Shown: positions 1-8,777, numbered from the stretch's first letter. The stretch is DNA of 64,000 nucleotides from Gottschalkiaceae bacterium SANA (GCA_036323355.1 AP028876.1:1364001-1428000); one strand, 5' to 3'. Notes: generated by a model not told the origin, from the letters alone. A program made the numbers and translations.

Positions 1-203
1 TTTTGATCCATGACCGTGCCAGCATTCCACCCAATGTGATTGAGGCCATTCGTAAGGATATTATCCTTGCGATTTCAAAACATATTGATATTGAGCCAGG
101 CAATGTCTCGGTTTCTATTGAGGCACATCCAGGTCAGAGCCGCAATTCACGTTCTATCGTCGCGGATGTTCCGCTTCGGAAAAAAGGGGAGGCGACAAGA
201 TGA
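1..203 (+). CDS. minE: Cell division topological specificity factor MinE (5' truncated)
   Basis: This is the C-terminal part of MinE, the protein that drives MinCD off midcell so that the division septum forms there. The open frame enters from the window edge and ends at 203. The visible part carries the topological-specificity domain pattern, with an R-A-S-I-P-P stretch, a helix ending in ISKHIDI, a V-S-V-S-I-E strand and a final ADVPL strand. The stop overlaps the mgsA start as ATGA. The N-terminal MinD-binding segment lies outside the window. The family call rests on overall pattern, because MinE is poorly conserved. Confidence 0.85.
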   Translation, partial: LIHDRASIPPNVIEAIRKDIILAISKHIDIEPGNVSVSIEAHPGQSRNSRSIVADVPLRKKGEATR

Positions 204-592
204 ATATCGCATTAATCGCTCATGATAAGAAAAAGCCAGAAATGATGCAATTGGTTGTTGCCTATGAAGCAGTTTTTCAGGAGCATACTCTGTTTGGTAC
301 GGGAACCACGGGGCAACGAATTATGGAAGAAACCAACCTGCAGGTTCATCGATTTATGTCGGGACCTTTGGGTGGCGATCAACAGATCGGTGCCAAGATT
401 GCATCGAACGAAATGGATTTGGTGATTTTCCTTCGGGATCCATTGACAGCCCAACCCCATGAGCAGGATGTAATGGCCTTGATGAGACTTTGTGACGTAC
501 ATCGAATTCCCTTGGTAACAAACCTGGGCGGTGCCGAAATCGTTGTTAAAGCATTGAAATTGAATCTGATGGAATGGCGAAACAAGAAATAA
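200..592 (+). CDS. mgsA: Methylglyoxal synthase
   Basis: MgsA converts dihydroxyacetone phosphate to methylglyoxal and phosphate, a bypass that relieves phosphorylated-sugar stress. The 130-residue length is normal for the family. The sequence opens with [12 protein letters not shown], carries the phosphate-binding G-T-G-T-T-G motif near residues 34-39, and has the catalytic GPLGGDQQ segment with its Asp near residue 56, followed by FLRDPL. The gene is translationally coupled to minE through a 4-base overlap and is followed by a strong terminator, so it closes the upstream min operon. Confidence 0.96.
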   Translation: MNIALIAHDKKKPEMMQLVVAYEAVFQEHTLFGTGTTGQRIMEETNLQVHRFMSGPLGGDQQIGAKIASNEMDLVIFLRDPLTAQPHEQDVMALMRLCDVHRIPLVTNLGGAEIVVKALKLNLMEWRNKK

Positions 593-599
593 TTTGGAA

Positions 600-627
600 G
601 GGAATAGCGGACGCTGTTCCCTTTTTT
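600..627 (+). terminator. Intrinsic terminator after mgsA
   Basis: A 10-bp stem (GGGAATAGCG with CGCTGTTCCC, one T-G pair, 2-base loop) is followed by six T. It ends the min/mgsA operon. Confidence 0.88.
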
Positions 628-687
628 CTTTCTTTTCAGAATTATTTTGTATATAATAAGAATGCATTTTTAGAAAGGTGGAAATTA

Positions 688-2520
688 ATGATTAATCAAA
701 AGCAATTGGAAAGGATCTTGCCAAAGGTCGAAAAACCCGCGCGATATACAGGTGGGGAAATCAATAGTGTAGTCAAACAAGAAGCCAAGGTTCGTTTAGC
801 CTTTGCATTTCCAGATCTTTATGAGATCGCAATGTCTCATATGGGCGGACATATTTTGTATCAACTCATCAATGAAGAAGAAGGATTGGCCTGTGAACGC
901 GTTTTTTCTCCATGGACGGACATGGAAGCCATCATGCGAAAAGAGGGCATGCCCCTTTTTAGTTTGGAGACCAAACGGACTCTAAAGGAATTTGATTTTG
1001 TCGGATTTACTTTGCAGTATGAAATGAGCTTCACCAATATCCTGAATATGTTGGATCTTGGCGGACTTGAAGTGCGAAGGGAAGACCGCTTAGAATCAGA
1101 TCCACTGGTGATTGCTGGAGGACCTTGCGTTTATAACCCGGAGCCCCTGGCCGATTTTATCGATCTTTTTGTTGTCGGCGACGGTGAGGATATTACCCTC
1201 GAAATTATGCGCCGCTACGAAAAAGGGAACTTTTCTTCCAAGAAAGAATTTTTACAATCCCTGCTTTCCTTAGAGGGCATTTACGTGCCGGAGTTTTACG
1301 AGGTGGATTATAAGGAAGACGGAACCATTCAGTCTCGCCGCGCCTTGGTAGCGGAGGCACCATTGGTGGTGCAACGCACCATCCTGAAGAACTTGGATGA
1401 GGTATATTTCCCAGAAAAAATGATTGTGCCATTTATTGATACGGTTCATGATCGGGTGATGTTGGAATTGTTCCGCGGATGTACCCGGGGATGTCGGTTC
1501 TGCCAAGCAGGGATGATCTATCGTCCTGTGCGGGAAAGGAAAAAAGACACCTTGGTCCAATTGGCCGAAAAACTGGAAGCAAGTACAGGATATGAGGAAC
1601 TCAGTCTTTCCTCTTTAAGTTCTAGTGACTATACGGAAATCGAACCCTTGATCAATGAGTTGACAGAAAAATTCGCTGAAAAGCGGGTCTCTTTGTCATT
1701 GCCGTCTATGCGACTGGACACCTTCCCCAAGGAACTCTTGAAGAAGATGCAAGAAGTGAGAAAATCAGGCCTTACCTTTGCACCAGAAGCTGGTTCTCAG
1801 CGTTTGCGCGATGTGATCAACAAGGGAATCACGGAAGATGATGTCATAAAAACCACTGAAGAATTGTTCCAAATGGGATGGTCGACGGTGAAGCTATACT
1901 TTATGATTGGCTTGCCAACGGAAACTGAAGAGGATGTCATGGGAATCAAAGACTTGTCCTATCAGGTCAAGGAGAAATTTTTCCAGATTCCGCGTGAAGA
2001 GCGAAAGGGAAATCTTCGCATCAATGTGAGTGCTGCCTGTTTTGTACCAAAGCCATTCACGCCATTCCAGTGGTTTGGACAGCCAACCATGGATGAATTC
2101 AAAGAGAAACAAGTGATGTTGAAAAAGAGCATACGTGATCCTAAGGTGTCCTTCAGCACCCATGACGCGGCTACTAGCTATATTGAGGCTGTAATTGCCA
2201 AGGGCGACCGTCGCATGGGCAAAGCTATTGAAACGGCTTGGAGAAACGGCTGCGTATTCGATGGCTGGGGACAGTTCTTTAAATTGAACAACTGGTTGAC
2301 TGCTTTTGAAGAAGTGGGACTAGACCCTGTGTTCTATGCCAATCGCACAAGAGATTTTGATGAGATTCTACCTTGGGACTTTTTGCGAGTCGGTGTAACA
2401 AAAGAATTTTTATGGCGAGAGTATCAGCGTGCTCTAAATGAGACCATTACTCCGGACTGCCGAAATAACTGTGAGGCTTGTGGCGTGATCGAGACCTATG
2501 GGAAAGGGGTGTGCCAATGA
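688..2520 (+). CDS. B12-binding radical SAM protein (TIGR03960-like)
   Basis: This 610-residue protein belongs to the family of radical SAM enzymes with an N-terminal cobalamin-binding-like region. The [4Fe-4S] cluster motif CTRGCRFC lies near residue 264, after an N-terminal region containing DLYEIAMSHMGG and the VVGDGED stretch. ATG 688 was chosen because it follows AGAAAGGTGG with good spacing. An upstream in-frame ATG at 574 lies inside mgsA. The stop overlaps the next start as ATGA. Members of this family are usually found next to a DUF2344/TIGR03936 partner and RNase E/G, as here, but the substrate is not established. Confidence 0.9.
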   Translation: MINQKQLERILPKVEKPARYTGGEINSVVKQEAKVRLAFAFPDLYEIAMSHMGGHILYQLINEEEGLACERVFSPWTDMEAIMRKEGMPLFSLETKRTLKEFDFVGFTLQYEMSFTNILNMLDLGGLEVRREDRLESDPLVIAGGPCVYNPEPLADFIDLFVVGDGEDITLEIMRRYEKGNFSSKKEFLQSLLSLEGIYVPEFYEVDYKEDGTIQSRRALVAEAPLVVQRTILKNLDEVYFPEKMIVPFIDTVHDRVMLELFRGCTRGCRFCQAGMIYRPVRERKKDTLVQLAEKLEASTGYEELSLSSLSSSDYTEIEPLINELTEKFAEKRVSLSLPSMRLDTFPKELLKKMQEVRKSGLTFAPEAGSQRLRDVINKGITEDDVIKTTEELFQMGWSTVKLYFMIGLPTETEEDVMGIKDLSYQVKEKFFQIPREERKGNLRINVSAACFVPKPFTPFQWFGQPTMDEFKEKQVMLKKSIRDPKVSFSTHDAATSYIEAVIAKGDRRMGKAIETAWRNGCVFDGWGQFFKLNNWLTAFEEVGLDPVFYANRTRDFDEILPWDFLRVGVTKEFLWREYQRALNETITPDCRNNCEACGVIETYGKGVCQ

Positions 2521-3185
2521 TTATTCGAGCCAAATTTGAAAAGAAAGCGGACATGCGTTATATCGGCCACCTGGATTTAATGCGGACTATGCAGCGCGCT
2601 ATTCGACGAGCGAACTTGCCCATCGCTTACTCTCAAGGGTACAACCCACAGCAAAAGATGAATTTTGCCATGGCCCTTGCCTTGGGGATGGAGAGCGAAG
2701 CTGAATATATGGAAGTCGAAATGGCGGAAGAGGTCAGCCGAACATCGTTTATGAAGCAATTGAACGAGGCTCTGCCAGCGGGAATTCAAATCCTTCATGC
2801 GGAAAAAATCGAAGATGCGCCAAAATCTTTAATGAGTATCGTTGCTTGGTCGCGATACGCAGTTGCCTTCCCCGATGAGGGAAAACCAGCTGATGCTGAG
2901 ACGAGAATTGAGGCCTTTTTGGCAGAGAAAGAGATTTGGACAACTCGTCGACGAAAGAAGAAAAAGCAAATGGTTAGCAAGCAGGTAGAGATCCGTCAAT
3001 GGGTCGATACGATCGAGTGGGTAGAAGATAGTCAAGAACTTGTGATGATGTTGAAAACCGGCAGCAATGGCAACCTGAAACCAGAAGAGGTATTGCCGGT
3101 CTTATATCCTGAGATGACCATGCCGAATATTCGTCGCCTTGAGATCTATTGCGATACGAAACAGGGTCGAAAACCACTTTTATAG
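2517..3185 (+). CDS. Radical SAM-associated DUF2344 protein (TIGR03936-like)
   Basis: This 222-residue protein matches the DUF2344 partner that follows the B12-type radical SAM protein in Clostridia, and that is fused to it in some bacteria. The N-terminus has the pattern MIIRAKFEKKADMRYIGHLD followed by a short Arg-rich helix and SQGYNP. ATG 2517 overlaps the upstream stop by four bases, indicating translational coupling. The pair is inferred to act together, possibly on RNA given the neighbouring rng and rplU, but the reaction is unknown. Confidence 0.88.
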   Translation: MIIRAKFEKKADMRYIGHLDLMRTMQRAIRRANLPIAYSQGYNPQQKMNFAMALALGMESEAEYMEVEMAEEVSRTSFMKQLNEALPAGIQILHAEKIEDAPKSLMSIVAWSRYAVAFPDEGKPADAETRIEAFLAEKEIWTTRRRKKKKQMVSKQVEIRQWVDTIEWVEDSQELVMMLKTGSNGNLKPEEVLPVLYPEMTMPNIRRLEIYCDTKQGRKPLL

Positions 3186-3194
3186 GAGAAAGCG

Positions 3195-4538
3195 ATGAAA
3201 CTGAGAATTGACCGAAGCCAAGCTTTGACGATCTATGCGGTGGAGCAAGATGGAAAATTGACAGACTTGCAGGTTTGGGAAACGGGTGAGGAAGATCCCC
3301 GTTACCAACTGCATGTCGCGCGGGTAAAGAAGGTCTTGCCGGCGGTTAATGGATCAATCTTGGATCTGGGAGACAGGGAGGCCTATTTAAGTTGGGCGGA
3401 TCTGGATCCGGCAAGAAAAGAACGAGGGAAGACCATTGCGGCGTGTGTGGATGTGGAAGAACGACTTTTGGTACAGATTCGACGTGCTGAGTCCGGGGAA
3501 AAAGCAGATAAAGCGACCCTTCGAATTGCCTTACCCGGAGCATTTATGGTTTATTTGCCAAATGAAGCTGGGATTTCGATATCGACTAAAATTCGCAATC
3601 CAGAGATGCGGGCTGCTCTAGAATCAAGCCTTGTCTGTCCCGAGGGCTCGGGAGTCATTTTACGAACATTGGCTGCTGACGCATGCAGAGAACAGGTGGA
3701 AAATGAACTGGCTGGTCTGATCCGTGCTTATGAAAGTGTTGTCGAAGAAGCTAAGAAAACAAAATCCTTGCGTTCCATTTTGGTAGAAGTTGATTCGGAA
3801 CCGTCCTTTTTTAGTCGCTGGTTGAAACAAGCAGATCAATTGATCAGCAATGACCCAGAAGACCAGATCTGGGCAAAAGCATGGAATATAGATTTTGCAC
3901 AGTCTGAGAATCCATTGGACCCCTGCTGGCAGGATTGGTTAGGCCTTCGTAAAATAGCTGTTTCTATCTCGGACCATCAAGGAGAAATCTTGCTTGAGGA
4001 ACTAGAAACGCTGACAGCCATTGACGTCAATCGAAGGGGCTCGGCCAAAGCATCTATTGCTACAATCGACACCCTCGCTGTTCGGGAAGCCATGCGGCAA
4101 TTGCGTCTTCGAAATATTGGAGGCATGGTCGTTATGGATGTGATTGACAAGCGGAAAGCGAAACGGACTACCCGTGAGGTGACAGCTGCTCGTATTACCG
4201 ATTCTCATCCCATTAAGGTCTATGGCCCTTCAGGCATGGGGCTGATTGAATTGATTCGGACGAAACGGGGTGCGAGTATGAAACAGCTCTTGGGTTCTTA
4301 TGATGCACCTACGGTTGTTTATGCCTTGTGGCGTTTTGGTCTTGCTTTGCGACAGGTTGGTTGCTCAAGTGGTGTGAGAATTCAGGGGAATCCCGGTCTG
4401 ATCAATCAGCTTAGAAGAGAGAATGCATGGAAAACTTGGGTCAAGCCTTCGTGTTGGAAACAGGTAGTTTGGGAGCCTTTGGATCAAGAAGAGGAGTTCC
4501 TTCGAATTTTACCGATATTAACGAAAACAAGAGTTTGA
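3195..4538 (+). CDS. rng: Ribonuclease E/G family protein
   Basis: This is an endoribonuclease of the RNase E/G family that acts on single-stranded RNA in rRNA maturation and mRNA decay. The S1-like domain is at about residues 35-115. The two catalytic Mg-binding aspartates are in AIDVNRRGSA and VVMDVIDKRK. The 447-residue length fits RNase G. After the IELIRTKRG segment, where RNase E and G normally carry a CPxCxG zinc-link, no Cys pair is seen; the stretch reads LLGSYDAPT instead, so the tetramerising zinc site appears lost. ATG 3195 follows TAGGAGAAAGCG. The gene lies nine bases after the DUF2344 gene. Confidence 0.9.
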   Translation: MKLRIDRSQALTIYAVEQDGKLTDLQVWETGEEDPRYQLHVARVKKVLPAVNGSILDLGDREAYLSWADLDPARKERGKTIAACVDVEERLLVQIRRAESGEKADKATLRIALPGAFMVYLPNEAGISISTKIRNPEMRAALESSLVCPEGSGVILRTLAADACREQVENELAGLIRAYESVVEEAKKTKSLRSILVEVDSEPSFFSRWLKQADQLISNDPEDQIWAKAWNIDFAQSENPLDPCWQDWLGLRKIAVSISDHQGEILLEELETLTAIDVNRRGSAKASIATIDTLAVREAMRQLRLRNIGGMVVMDVIDKRKAKRTTREVTAARITDSHPIKVYGPSGMGLIELIRTKRGASMKQLLGSYDAPTVVYALWRFGLALRQVGCSSGVRIQGNPGLINQLRRENAWKTWVKPSCWKQVVWEPLDQEEEFLRILPILTKTRV

Positions 4539-4563
4539 CATTCTAGATAAACCGTGGTACAAT
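4535..4563 (+). promoter_or_regulatory. Promoter of the rplU-prp-rpmA operon
   Basis: A consensus -35 TTGACA (4535-4540) and -10 TACAAT (4558-4563) are separated by exactly 17 bases. The -35 box overlaps the stop codon of rng, so the ribosomal operon has its own strong housekeeping promoter. Confidence 0.88.
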
Positions 4564-4650
4564 TTATTTCTGTGAAAGCCGCACAAAATGGGTTAGAAAC
4601 GGGAAACCGTACCTGATTTTTGGCGAGTCTAGTTTAAGGAGGTGTAAACT
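4564..4650 (+). promoter_or_regulatory. 5' leader of rplU, probable L21 autoregulatory leader
   Basis: An 87-base untranslated leader lies between the strong promoter and rplU. It contains short complementary segments around GGGTTAGAAACGGG and AAACCGTACC. In Bacillota the rplU-prp-rpmA operon is commonly preceded by a structured L21 leader thought to bind its ribosomal protein. The assignment here rests on position, not on a verified fold. Confidence 0.5.
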
Positions 4651-4962
4651 ATGTACGCAATTATTGAAACTGGTGGTAAACAATACCGAGTTCAGGAAGG
4701 CGACTTGCTTTTTATTGAAAAGTTGGACGTTGAAGCTGGCGACGCGGTAACGTTTGATAAAGTAATGTTTGTTAATGCTGAAGGCGATGTTAAAGTTGGC
4801 ATGCCATATGTTGAAGGCGCAACGGTTGAAGCGAAGGTCGAGAAAAACGGCAAAGCTAAAAAAGTTATCGTCTACAAATACAAGGCAAAAAAAGGCTATC
4901 GCAAAAAGCAAGGTCATCGTCAACCATATACACAAGTGACGATCGGAAAGATCAACGCATAG
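4651..4962 (+). CDS. rplU: 50S ribosomal protein L21
   Basis: Large-subunit ribosomal protein L21 binds 23S rRNA. The 103-residue length is normal. It begins with [18 protein letters not shown] and ends with the conserved K-x-G-H-R-Q-P-Y-T segment and IGKINA. A strong AAGGAGGTG precedes the ATG. It is first gene of the L21-Prp-L27 operon, and its stop overlaps the GTG start of prp. Confidence 0.98.
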   Translation: MYAIIETGGKQYRVQEGDLLFIEKLDVEAGDAVTFDKVMFVNAEGDVKVGMPYVEGATVEAKVEKNGKAKKVIVYKYKAKKGYRKKQGHRQPYTQVTIGKINA

Positions 4963-5291
4963 TGGTACGGGTGATGATATTTCGATCGAATCATCAAGTG
5001 ATTGGATACGAAATCAAGGGTCACAGCGGATTCGCAGAAGCGGGACAAGATATTGTTTGCGCGGCGGTATCAGTATTGACGCAAACAGGGGCAAACGCGC
5101 TAGAAAAAATCGCGGGTGTGAAACCTGAGATTCATTTGAAAGATGGTTACTTACAGGTAATACTTCCAAATAATCTACAAGAATCAGAACGAGAACAGGC
5201 GAAAATAATTTTCGAAACAATCCTAATCGGATTGCAAGATGTTGTGGAAGCCTATCCTAGATATGTAAAACTAAAATACAGGGAGGTGTAG
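4962..5291 (+). CDS. prp: Ribosomal-processing cysteine protease Prp
   Basis: Prp removes the N-terminal extension of ribosomal protein L27 in Bacillota before L27 can function. The catalytic pair is visible as His21 in [10 protein letters not shown] and Cys33 in DIVCAAVS. The 109-residue length fits the YsxB/Prp family. GTG 4962 overlaps the last base of the rplU stop codon. An internal ATG at 4974 is a possible alternative start. Location between rplU and rpmA, and the presence of a cleavable L27 directly downstream, support the role. Confidence 0.95.
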   Translation: MVRVMIFRSNHQVIGYEIKGHSGFAEAGQDIVCAAVSVLTQTGANALEKIAGVKPEIHLKDGYLQVILPNNLQESEREQAKIIFETILIGLQDVVEAYPRYVKLKYREV

Positions 5292-5293
5292 AG

Positions 5294-5575
5294 ATGATGA
5301 AGTTAAATCTACAACTATTCGCCCATAAAAAAGGTGTAGGTAGCTCCAAAAACGGTCGCGATTCCGAATCCAAAAGACTCGGCGCGAAACGTGCGGATGG
5401 ACAATTTGTTTTGGCAGGAAATATCCTGTTTCGTCAACGTGGAACGAAAATCCATCCAGGATTGAACGTAATGCGTGGAGGCGATGATACCTTATTTGCA
5501 ACGATTGACGGTGTCGTCCGATTCGAAAGAAAAGGAAGAGACAAGAAGCAAGTGAGCGTATATCCAAGAGTGTAA
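5294..5575 (+). CDS. rpmA: 50S ribosomal protein L27 (precursor with cleavable N-terminus)
   Basis: L27 reaches into the peptidyl transferase centre with its N-terminal tail. This copy begins [14 protein letters not shown], the Bacillota form in which Prp cuts after LNLQLFA to expose [14 protein letters not shown]. The 93-residue length and the core [11 protein letters not shown] and GDDTLFA segments are standard. A GGGAGGTG site lies upstream, and ATG 5297 is an equally plausible start. A terminator follows directly. Confidence 0.98.
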   Translation: MMKLNLQLFAHKKGVGSSKNGRDSESKRLGAKRADGQFVLAGNILFRQRGTKIHPGLNVMRGGDDTLFATIDGVVRFERKGRDKKQVSVYPRV

Positions 5576-5578
5576 TTG

Positions 5579-5609
5579 AAACCTGCCCGGTTGGGTAGGT
5601 TTTCTTTTT
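5579..5609 (+). terminator. Intrinsic terminator after rpmA
   Basis: AAACCTGCCC pairs with GGGTAGGTTT around a GGTT loop, followed by TTCTTTTT. It separates rpmA from obgE, for which a TATAAT -10 candidate lies at 5623-5628. Confidence 0.85.
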
Positions 5610-5658
5610 ATAAAGATTTAGTTATAATAAAAGTAATCGAGAAAAACAGAGGTGAACC

Positions 5659-6936
5659 ATGTTTGTAGATATAGCGAGAATTGAAGTCAGAGGCGGTGCC
5701 GGTGGAAATGGTGCGGTTGCATGGCGTAGAGAGAAATACGAACCGGCAGGCGGACCAGCCGGCGGCGATGGGGGTTACGGCGGAAGCGTAATCTTAATTG
5801 TTGATCCAAAAATCAACACCCTGGTGGACTTTAAGTACCGCCGTCATTTTCGTGCCCCCCTTGGGGAGCATGGACGTGCAAAAACGCAGTACGGGAAAAA
5901 AGGTGAGCATCTATATGTAAAGGTGCCTCAGGGAACCATCGTAAAAGATGAAGAGACTGGTAATATCATTGCAGACATGGTGAACCCTGGAGAAACCTTT
6001 ATTGTGGCCAAGGGTGGTCGCGGTGGAAAAGGCAATGCACGATTTACTACTTCGACTCGCCAAGCACCGAATTTTGCGGAAGCAGGACAAAAAGGTGTAG
6101 AACGTATGATTATCCTTGAACTGAAGCTTTTGGCCGATGTTGGACTTTGTGGATTTCCTAATGTTGGAAAATCGACATTCCTATCTATGGTGTCGGAGGC
6201 GAAACCACGGATTGCGAATTATCATTTTACAACGATTCATCCCAATCTTGGCGTTGTTCGAGTCGGGCAAGGCGAGAGTTTTGTCATGGCTGATATTCCA
6301 GGCTTGATTGAGGGCGCCCACGAAGGCACCGGACTCGGCCATGAATTTTTACGCCATGTCGAGCGAACTCGACTTTTGGTCCATATTGTAGACGTATCAG
6401 GCAGTGAAGGCCGAGATCCCTATGAAGACTTTATGACCATCAATCATGAGTTGGTTAGCTATAATGAGCGTTTGGCAAGCCGACCGCAAATTGTTGTAGC
6501 AAATAAAACTGACTTGCCGGATGCTGCAGAGAAAATTGTGGAATTTGAAGCGAAGGTTCGTGCTTTAGGCTATGACTTCTATGCCATGTCGGCAGCGACA
6601 GGGGATGGGGTGCAAGCCTTGAAGAATAAGATTTACCATAAATTGCAGACTACCGAGTTTGAAGAAGAGATCGTTGAGGTTGTGGAAGATACGTACGGCA
6701 ACGATCGTGAAAGAGATCGTGAAATCACCTATGAAGTCATTGAAGAAGTGGTTCATGTAGATGGTGTTTATTTAGAAAAGATTTTGATGTCCACGAATTT
6801 TGAGGATGATCATTCTGTCGTTTACTTCCAACGAAAATTACGTGATTTGGGCGTGGTTGAAACCCTGAAAAAGATGGGAACGGAAGAGGAAGATATGATT
6901 GTCATCTGTGGTGTGGAATTTGAATTCTTTGAATAG
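5659..6936 (+). CDS. obgE: GTPase Obg
   Basis: Obg is an essential GTPase that binds the 50S subunit and acts in late ribosome assembly and stress signalling. The Gly-rich Obg fold occupies about residues 1-158, with runs such as RGGAGGNGAVAWRREKYEPAG. The G domain follows, with G1 GFPNVGKST near residue 165, DIPGLIEGAHEG as G3, and NKTD as G4. A C-terminal OCT domain brings the length to 425, the usual Bacillota size. GAGGTG precedes the ATG. The gene opens a run leading to yhbY, nadD, yqeK and rsfS. Confidence 0.97.
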   Translation: MFVDIARIEVRGGAGGNGAVAWRREKYEPAGGPAGGDGGYGGSVILIVDPKINTLVDFKYRRHFRAPLGEHGRAKTQYGKKGEHLYVKVPQGTIVKDEETGNIIADMVNPGETFIVAKGGRGGKGNARFTTSTRQAPNFAEAGQKGVERMIILELKLLADVGLCGFPNVGKSTFLSMVSEAKPRIANYHFTTIHPNLGVVRVGQGESFVMADIPGLIEGAHEGTGLGHEFLRHVERTRLLVHIVDVSGSEGRDPYEDFMTINHELVSYNERLASRPQIVVANKTDLPDAAEKIVEFEAKVRALGYDFYAMSAATGDGVQALKNKIYHKLQTTEFEEEIVEVVEDTYGNDRERDREITYEVIEEVVHVDGVYLEKILMSTNFEDDHSVVYFQRKLRDLGVVETLKKMGTEEEDMIVICGVEFEFFE

Positions 6937-6944
6937 GAGAGAAG

Positions 6945-7238
6945 ATGAACGGAAAACAAAGAACGTATTTAAAAAAATTGGCGCATGATATGCAACCCCT
7001 TTTCCAAATTGGGAAAAATGGGATTACTGAAAATTTTATCGAGCAGATTAATCAGGCTTTGGATGCAAGAGAATTGATAAAATGTAAGGTGTTGAACAAT
7101 AGTCTTTTGGATGCAAAGGAAACCGCAAACGAATTAGCCCGAGTAACAAATGCGGAATTTGTGCAGGCAATTGGCAACAAATTTACTTTGTATCGAGAAT
7201 CAAAAGACAACAAAAAGATTGTCTTGCCACGGGTCTAA
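6945..7238 (+). CDS. yhbY: YhbY-family RNA-binding protein
   Basis: This 97-residue protein has the single CRM (CRS1-YhbY) domain fold associated with pre-50S particles. The diagnostic IGKNGIT loop, equivalent to GxxG, is near residues 23-29, followed by ALDARELIKCKVL and the IGNKFTLYRES strand. It lies eight bases after obgE and directly abuts nadD, a standard arrangement linking ribosome assembly factors with nadD. Confidence 0.95.
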   Translation: MNGKQRTYLKKLAHDMQPLFQIGKNGITENFIEQINQALDARELIKCKVLNNSLLDAKETANELARVTNAEFVQAIGNKFTLYRESKDNKKIVLPRV

Positions 7239-7847
7239 ATGAAAAGAATCGGTTTGTTTGGAGGCACCTTTAATCCCATTCATATGGGACATCTTGTGTT
7301 GGCGGAATGCGCTCGGGATCAGCTTGCATTGGATGAGGTCATCTTTATTCCTAATCGCATACCGCCCCACAAGATTGAGCCTGGATACTCGCCGGAACAA
7401 AGGCTTGAGCAGGTTACCGCTGCGGTTGCAGGTCAGCCTGGTTTTCAGGTGAGTAACATTGAACTCAAGCGGGACAAACCATCCTATACGGTGGACACCC
7501 TGCGAGAGGTGCACGCAAATTGGCCGACGGCCCACTTGTTTTTTCTGATCGGCGCGGATTCTTTATTTCAATTGGAGTCTTGGGTGGAAATTCAAGAGAT
7601 CTTTCGATTGACAGATTTTGGTGTTGTGGCACGTCCGCCTTTTGAGCGGGAAGGATGTCAGCAGGAAATTTCTCGATTGGAATCTTTATATCCGGTAAAA
7701 TTTTCTTGGGTAGAAATGCCACAGATTGGAATATCATCCCGTTCCATCCGCGAGGATTGGAATCGGGGGAGGTCTATTCGCTTTCAGGTACCAGAAGTGG
7801 TTTACTGCTTAATGGGAAAAGAAAAGGAAGGAAGTTCCGAGTCGTGA
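7239..7847 (+). CDS. nadD: Nicotinate-nucleotide adenylyltransferase
   Basis: NadD transfers AMP from ATP to nicotinate mononucleotide to form deamido-NAD. The nucleotidyltransferase motif GGTFNPIHMGH is at residues 7-17, and the second ATP-binding motif ISSRSIRE is near residue 167. The 202-residue length is typical. The ATG immediately follows the yhbY stop. Its own stop overlaps the GTG start of yqeK. A second NAD-pathway gene, the nicotinate phosphoribosyltransferase at 58347, supplies its substrate. Confidence 0.96.
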   Translation: MKRIGLFGGTFNPIHMGHLVLAECARDQLALDEVIFIPNRIPPHKIEPGYSPEQRLEQVTAAVAGQPGFQVSNIELKRDKPSYTVDTLREVHANWPTAHLFFLIGADSLFQLESWVEIQEIFRLTDFGVVARPPFEREGCQQEISRLESLYPVKFSWVEMPQIGISSRSIREDWNRGRSIRFQVPEVVYCLMGKEKEGSSES

Positions 7848-8434
7848 CAAAAGAAGAGATACTGGCAAGAATGAAGAAAAACCTAAGCCCTTCGCGGATT
7901 GAGCATATACTGCGTGTGGTCGATACTGCTCAGCTTTTGGCCGAGCGGTATGGAGTTGATCCAGAACGTGCGGAATGGGCAGCGCTCTTGCATGATTTTT
8001 ACAAGTGGCAGGACAAGGAAGCTTATGACGCAGCGTTAGAAGCTTCTGGACTGGCATTGGATGAGGAAACTGCGGCTTCTCAGGAATTGAGCCATGGATG
8101 GATGGCAGCAGATTTTATGCAGTCTGCCCTTGGAATTGAAGATAAAGAGATCTACTATGCGATTGCAACTCACACCACGGGACGAAGTGGGATGAGCCTT
8201 TTGGAAAAGGTCATCTATTTGGCAGATCGTGTGGAACCGGGACGCGTTCATCCTGGAAGTGATCGCTTGCGGAGCATGGCTTTTCAAGATCTGGATCGAG
8301 CAGTGTATATTGCTATGAATCAAACCCTGGAATACTTATTGAAGAACCATTCCTATATTCATCCGCGAACCATTGAAGCGCGCAATGATTTATGGAGAAA
8401 CATCACAGAGAGGACGGAACGGATTGAAGGATAA
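7844..8434 (+). CDS. yqeK: YqeK-family HD-domain hydrolase (symmetrical Ap4A hydrolase)
   Basis: YqeK proteins hydrolyse diadenosine tetraphosphate symmetrically to ADP. The HD signature LLHDFYKW is near residue 49, a first metal-binding His is in IEHILRV, and the AIATHTTGR and YLADRVEPGR segments complete the HD fold. GTG 7844 overlaps the nadD stop as GTGA, which fixes the start; the frame is open further upstream only as an overlap with nadD. The length is 196 residues. The nadD-yqeK-rsfS order is conserved in Bacillota. Confidence 0.93.
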   Translation: MTKEEILARMKKNLSPSRIEHILRVVDTAQLLAERYGVDPERAEWAALLHDFYKWQDKEAYDAALEASGLALDEETAASQELSHGWMAADFMQSALGIEDKEIYYAIATHTTGRSGMSLLEKVIYLADRVEPGRVHPGSDRLRSMAFQDLDRAVYIAMNQTLEYLLKNHSYIHPRTIEARNDLWRNITERTERIEG

Positions 8435-8777
8435 TCAAACCATATTAGAAATAGCCGTTAAAGCGGCGGACACAAAAAAAGCCTTGGATATCGAGGTCAT
8501 CAACTTAATTGGACTTTCTTCGATTGCTGATTACTTTTTGGTTGTCAGTGGAAGCAATGATCGTCAAGTCGCGGCCATTACCATGGAAATTGAAGATAAA
8601 TTAACGGAAGCCGGCGTGGAACCCAAGCACAAGGAAGGGGTTCGGGGTGGTCGTTGGATCGCTTTGGATTACGGAGATATAATTGTGCATATTTTCCATC
8701 AGGAAGAGCGTGAGATTTACGGACTGGAAAAAGTATGGGCAGAAGGCGAGCGCCTGGATATAAGCGACTGGGTTTAA
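8424..8777 (+). CDS. rsfS: Ribosomal silencing factor RsfS
   Basis: RsfS (YbeB/Iojap) binds L14 on the 50S subunit and blocks subunit joining under starvation. The 117-residue product contains SSIADYFLVVSGSNDRQV, the EGVRGGRWIALDYGDIIVHIF core and a C-terminal YGLEKVWAEGE. TTG 8424 was chosen because AGAGGACGG lies just upstream; it overlaps yqeK by 11 bases. A longer reading from 8373 would run further into yqeK. Confidence 0.95.
   Translation: MKDNQTILEIAVKAADTKKALDIEVINLIGLSSIADYFLVVSGSNDRQVAAITMEIEDKLTEAGVEPKHKEGVRGGRWIALDYGDIIVHIFHQEEREIYGLEKVWAEGERLDISDWV

Noticed and set aside
212-667. Minus-strand 151-codon open frame over mgsA
   Set aside because: It is antisense to a well-conserved gene, lacks a ribosome binding site and has no recognisable domain.
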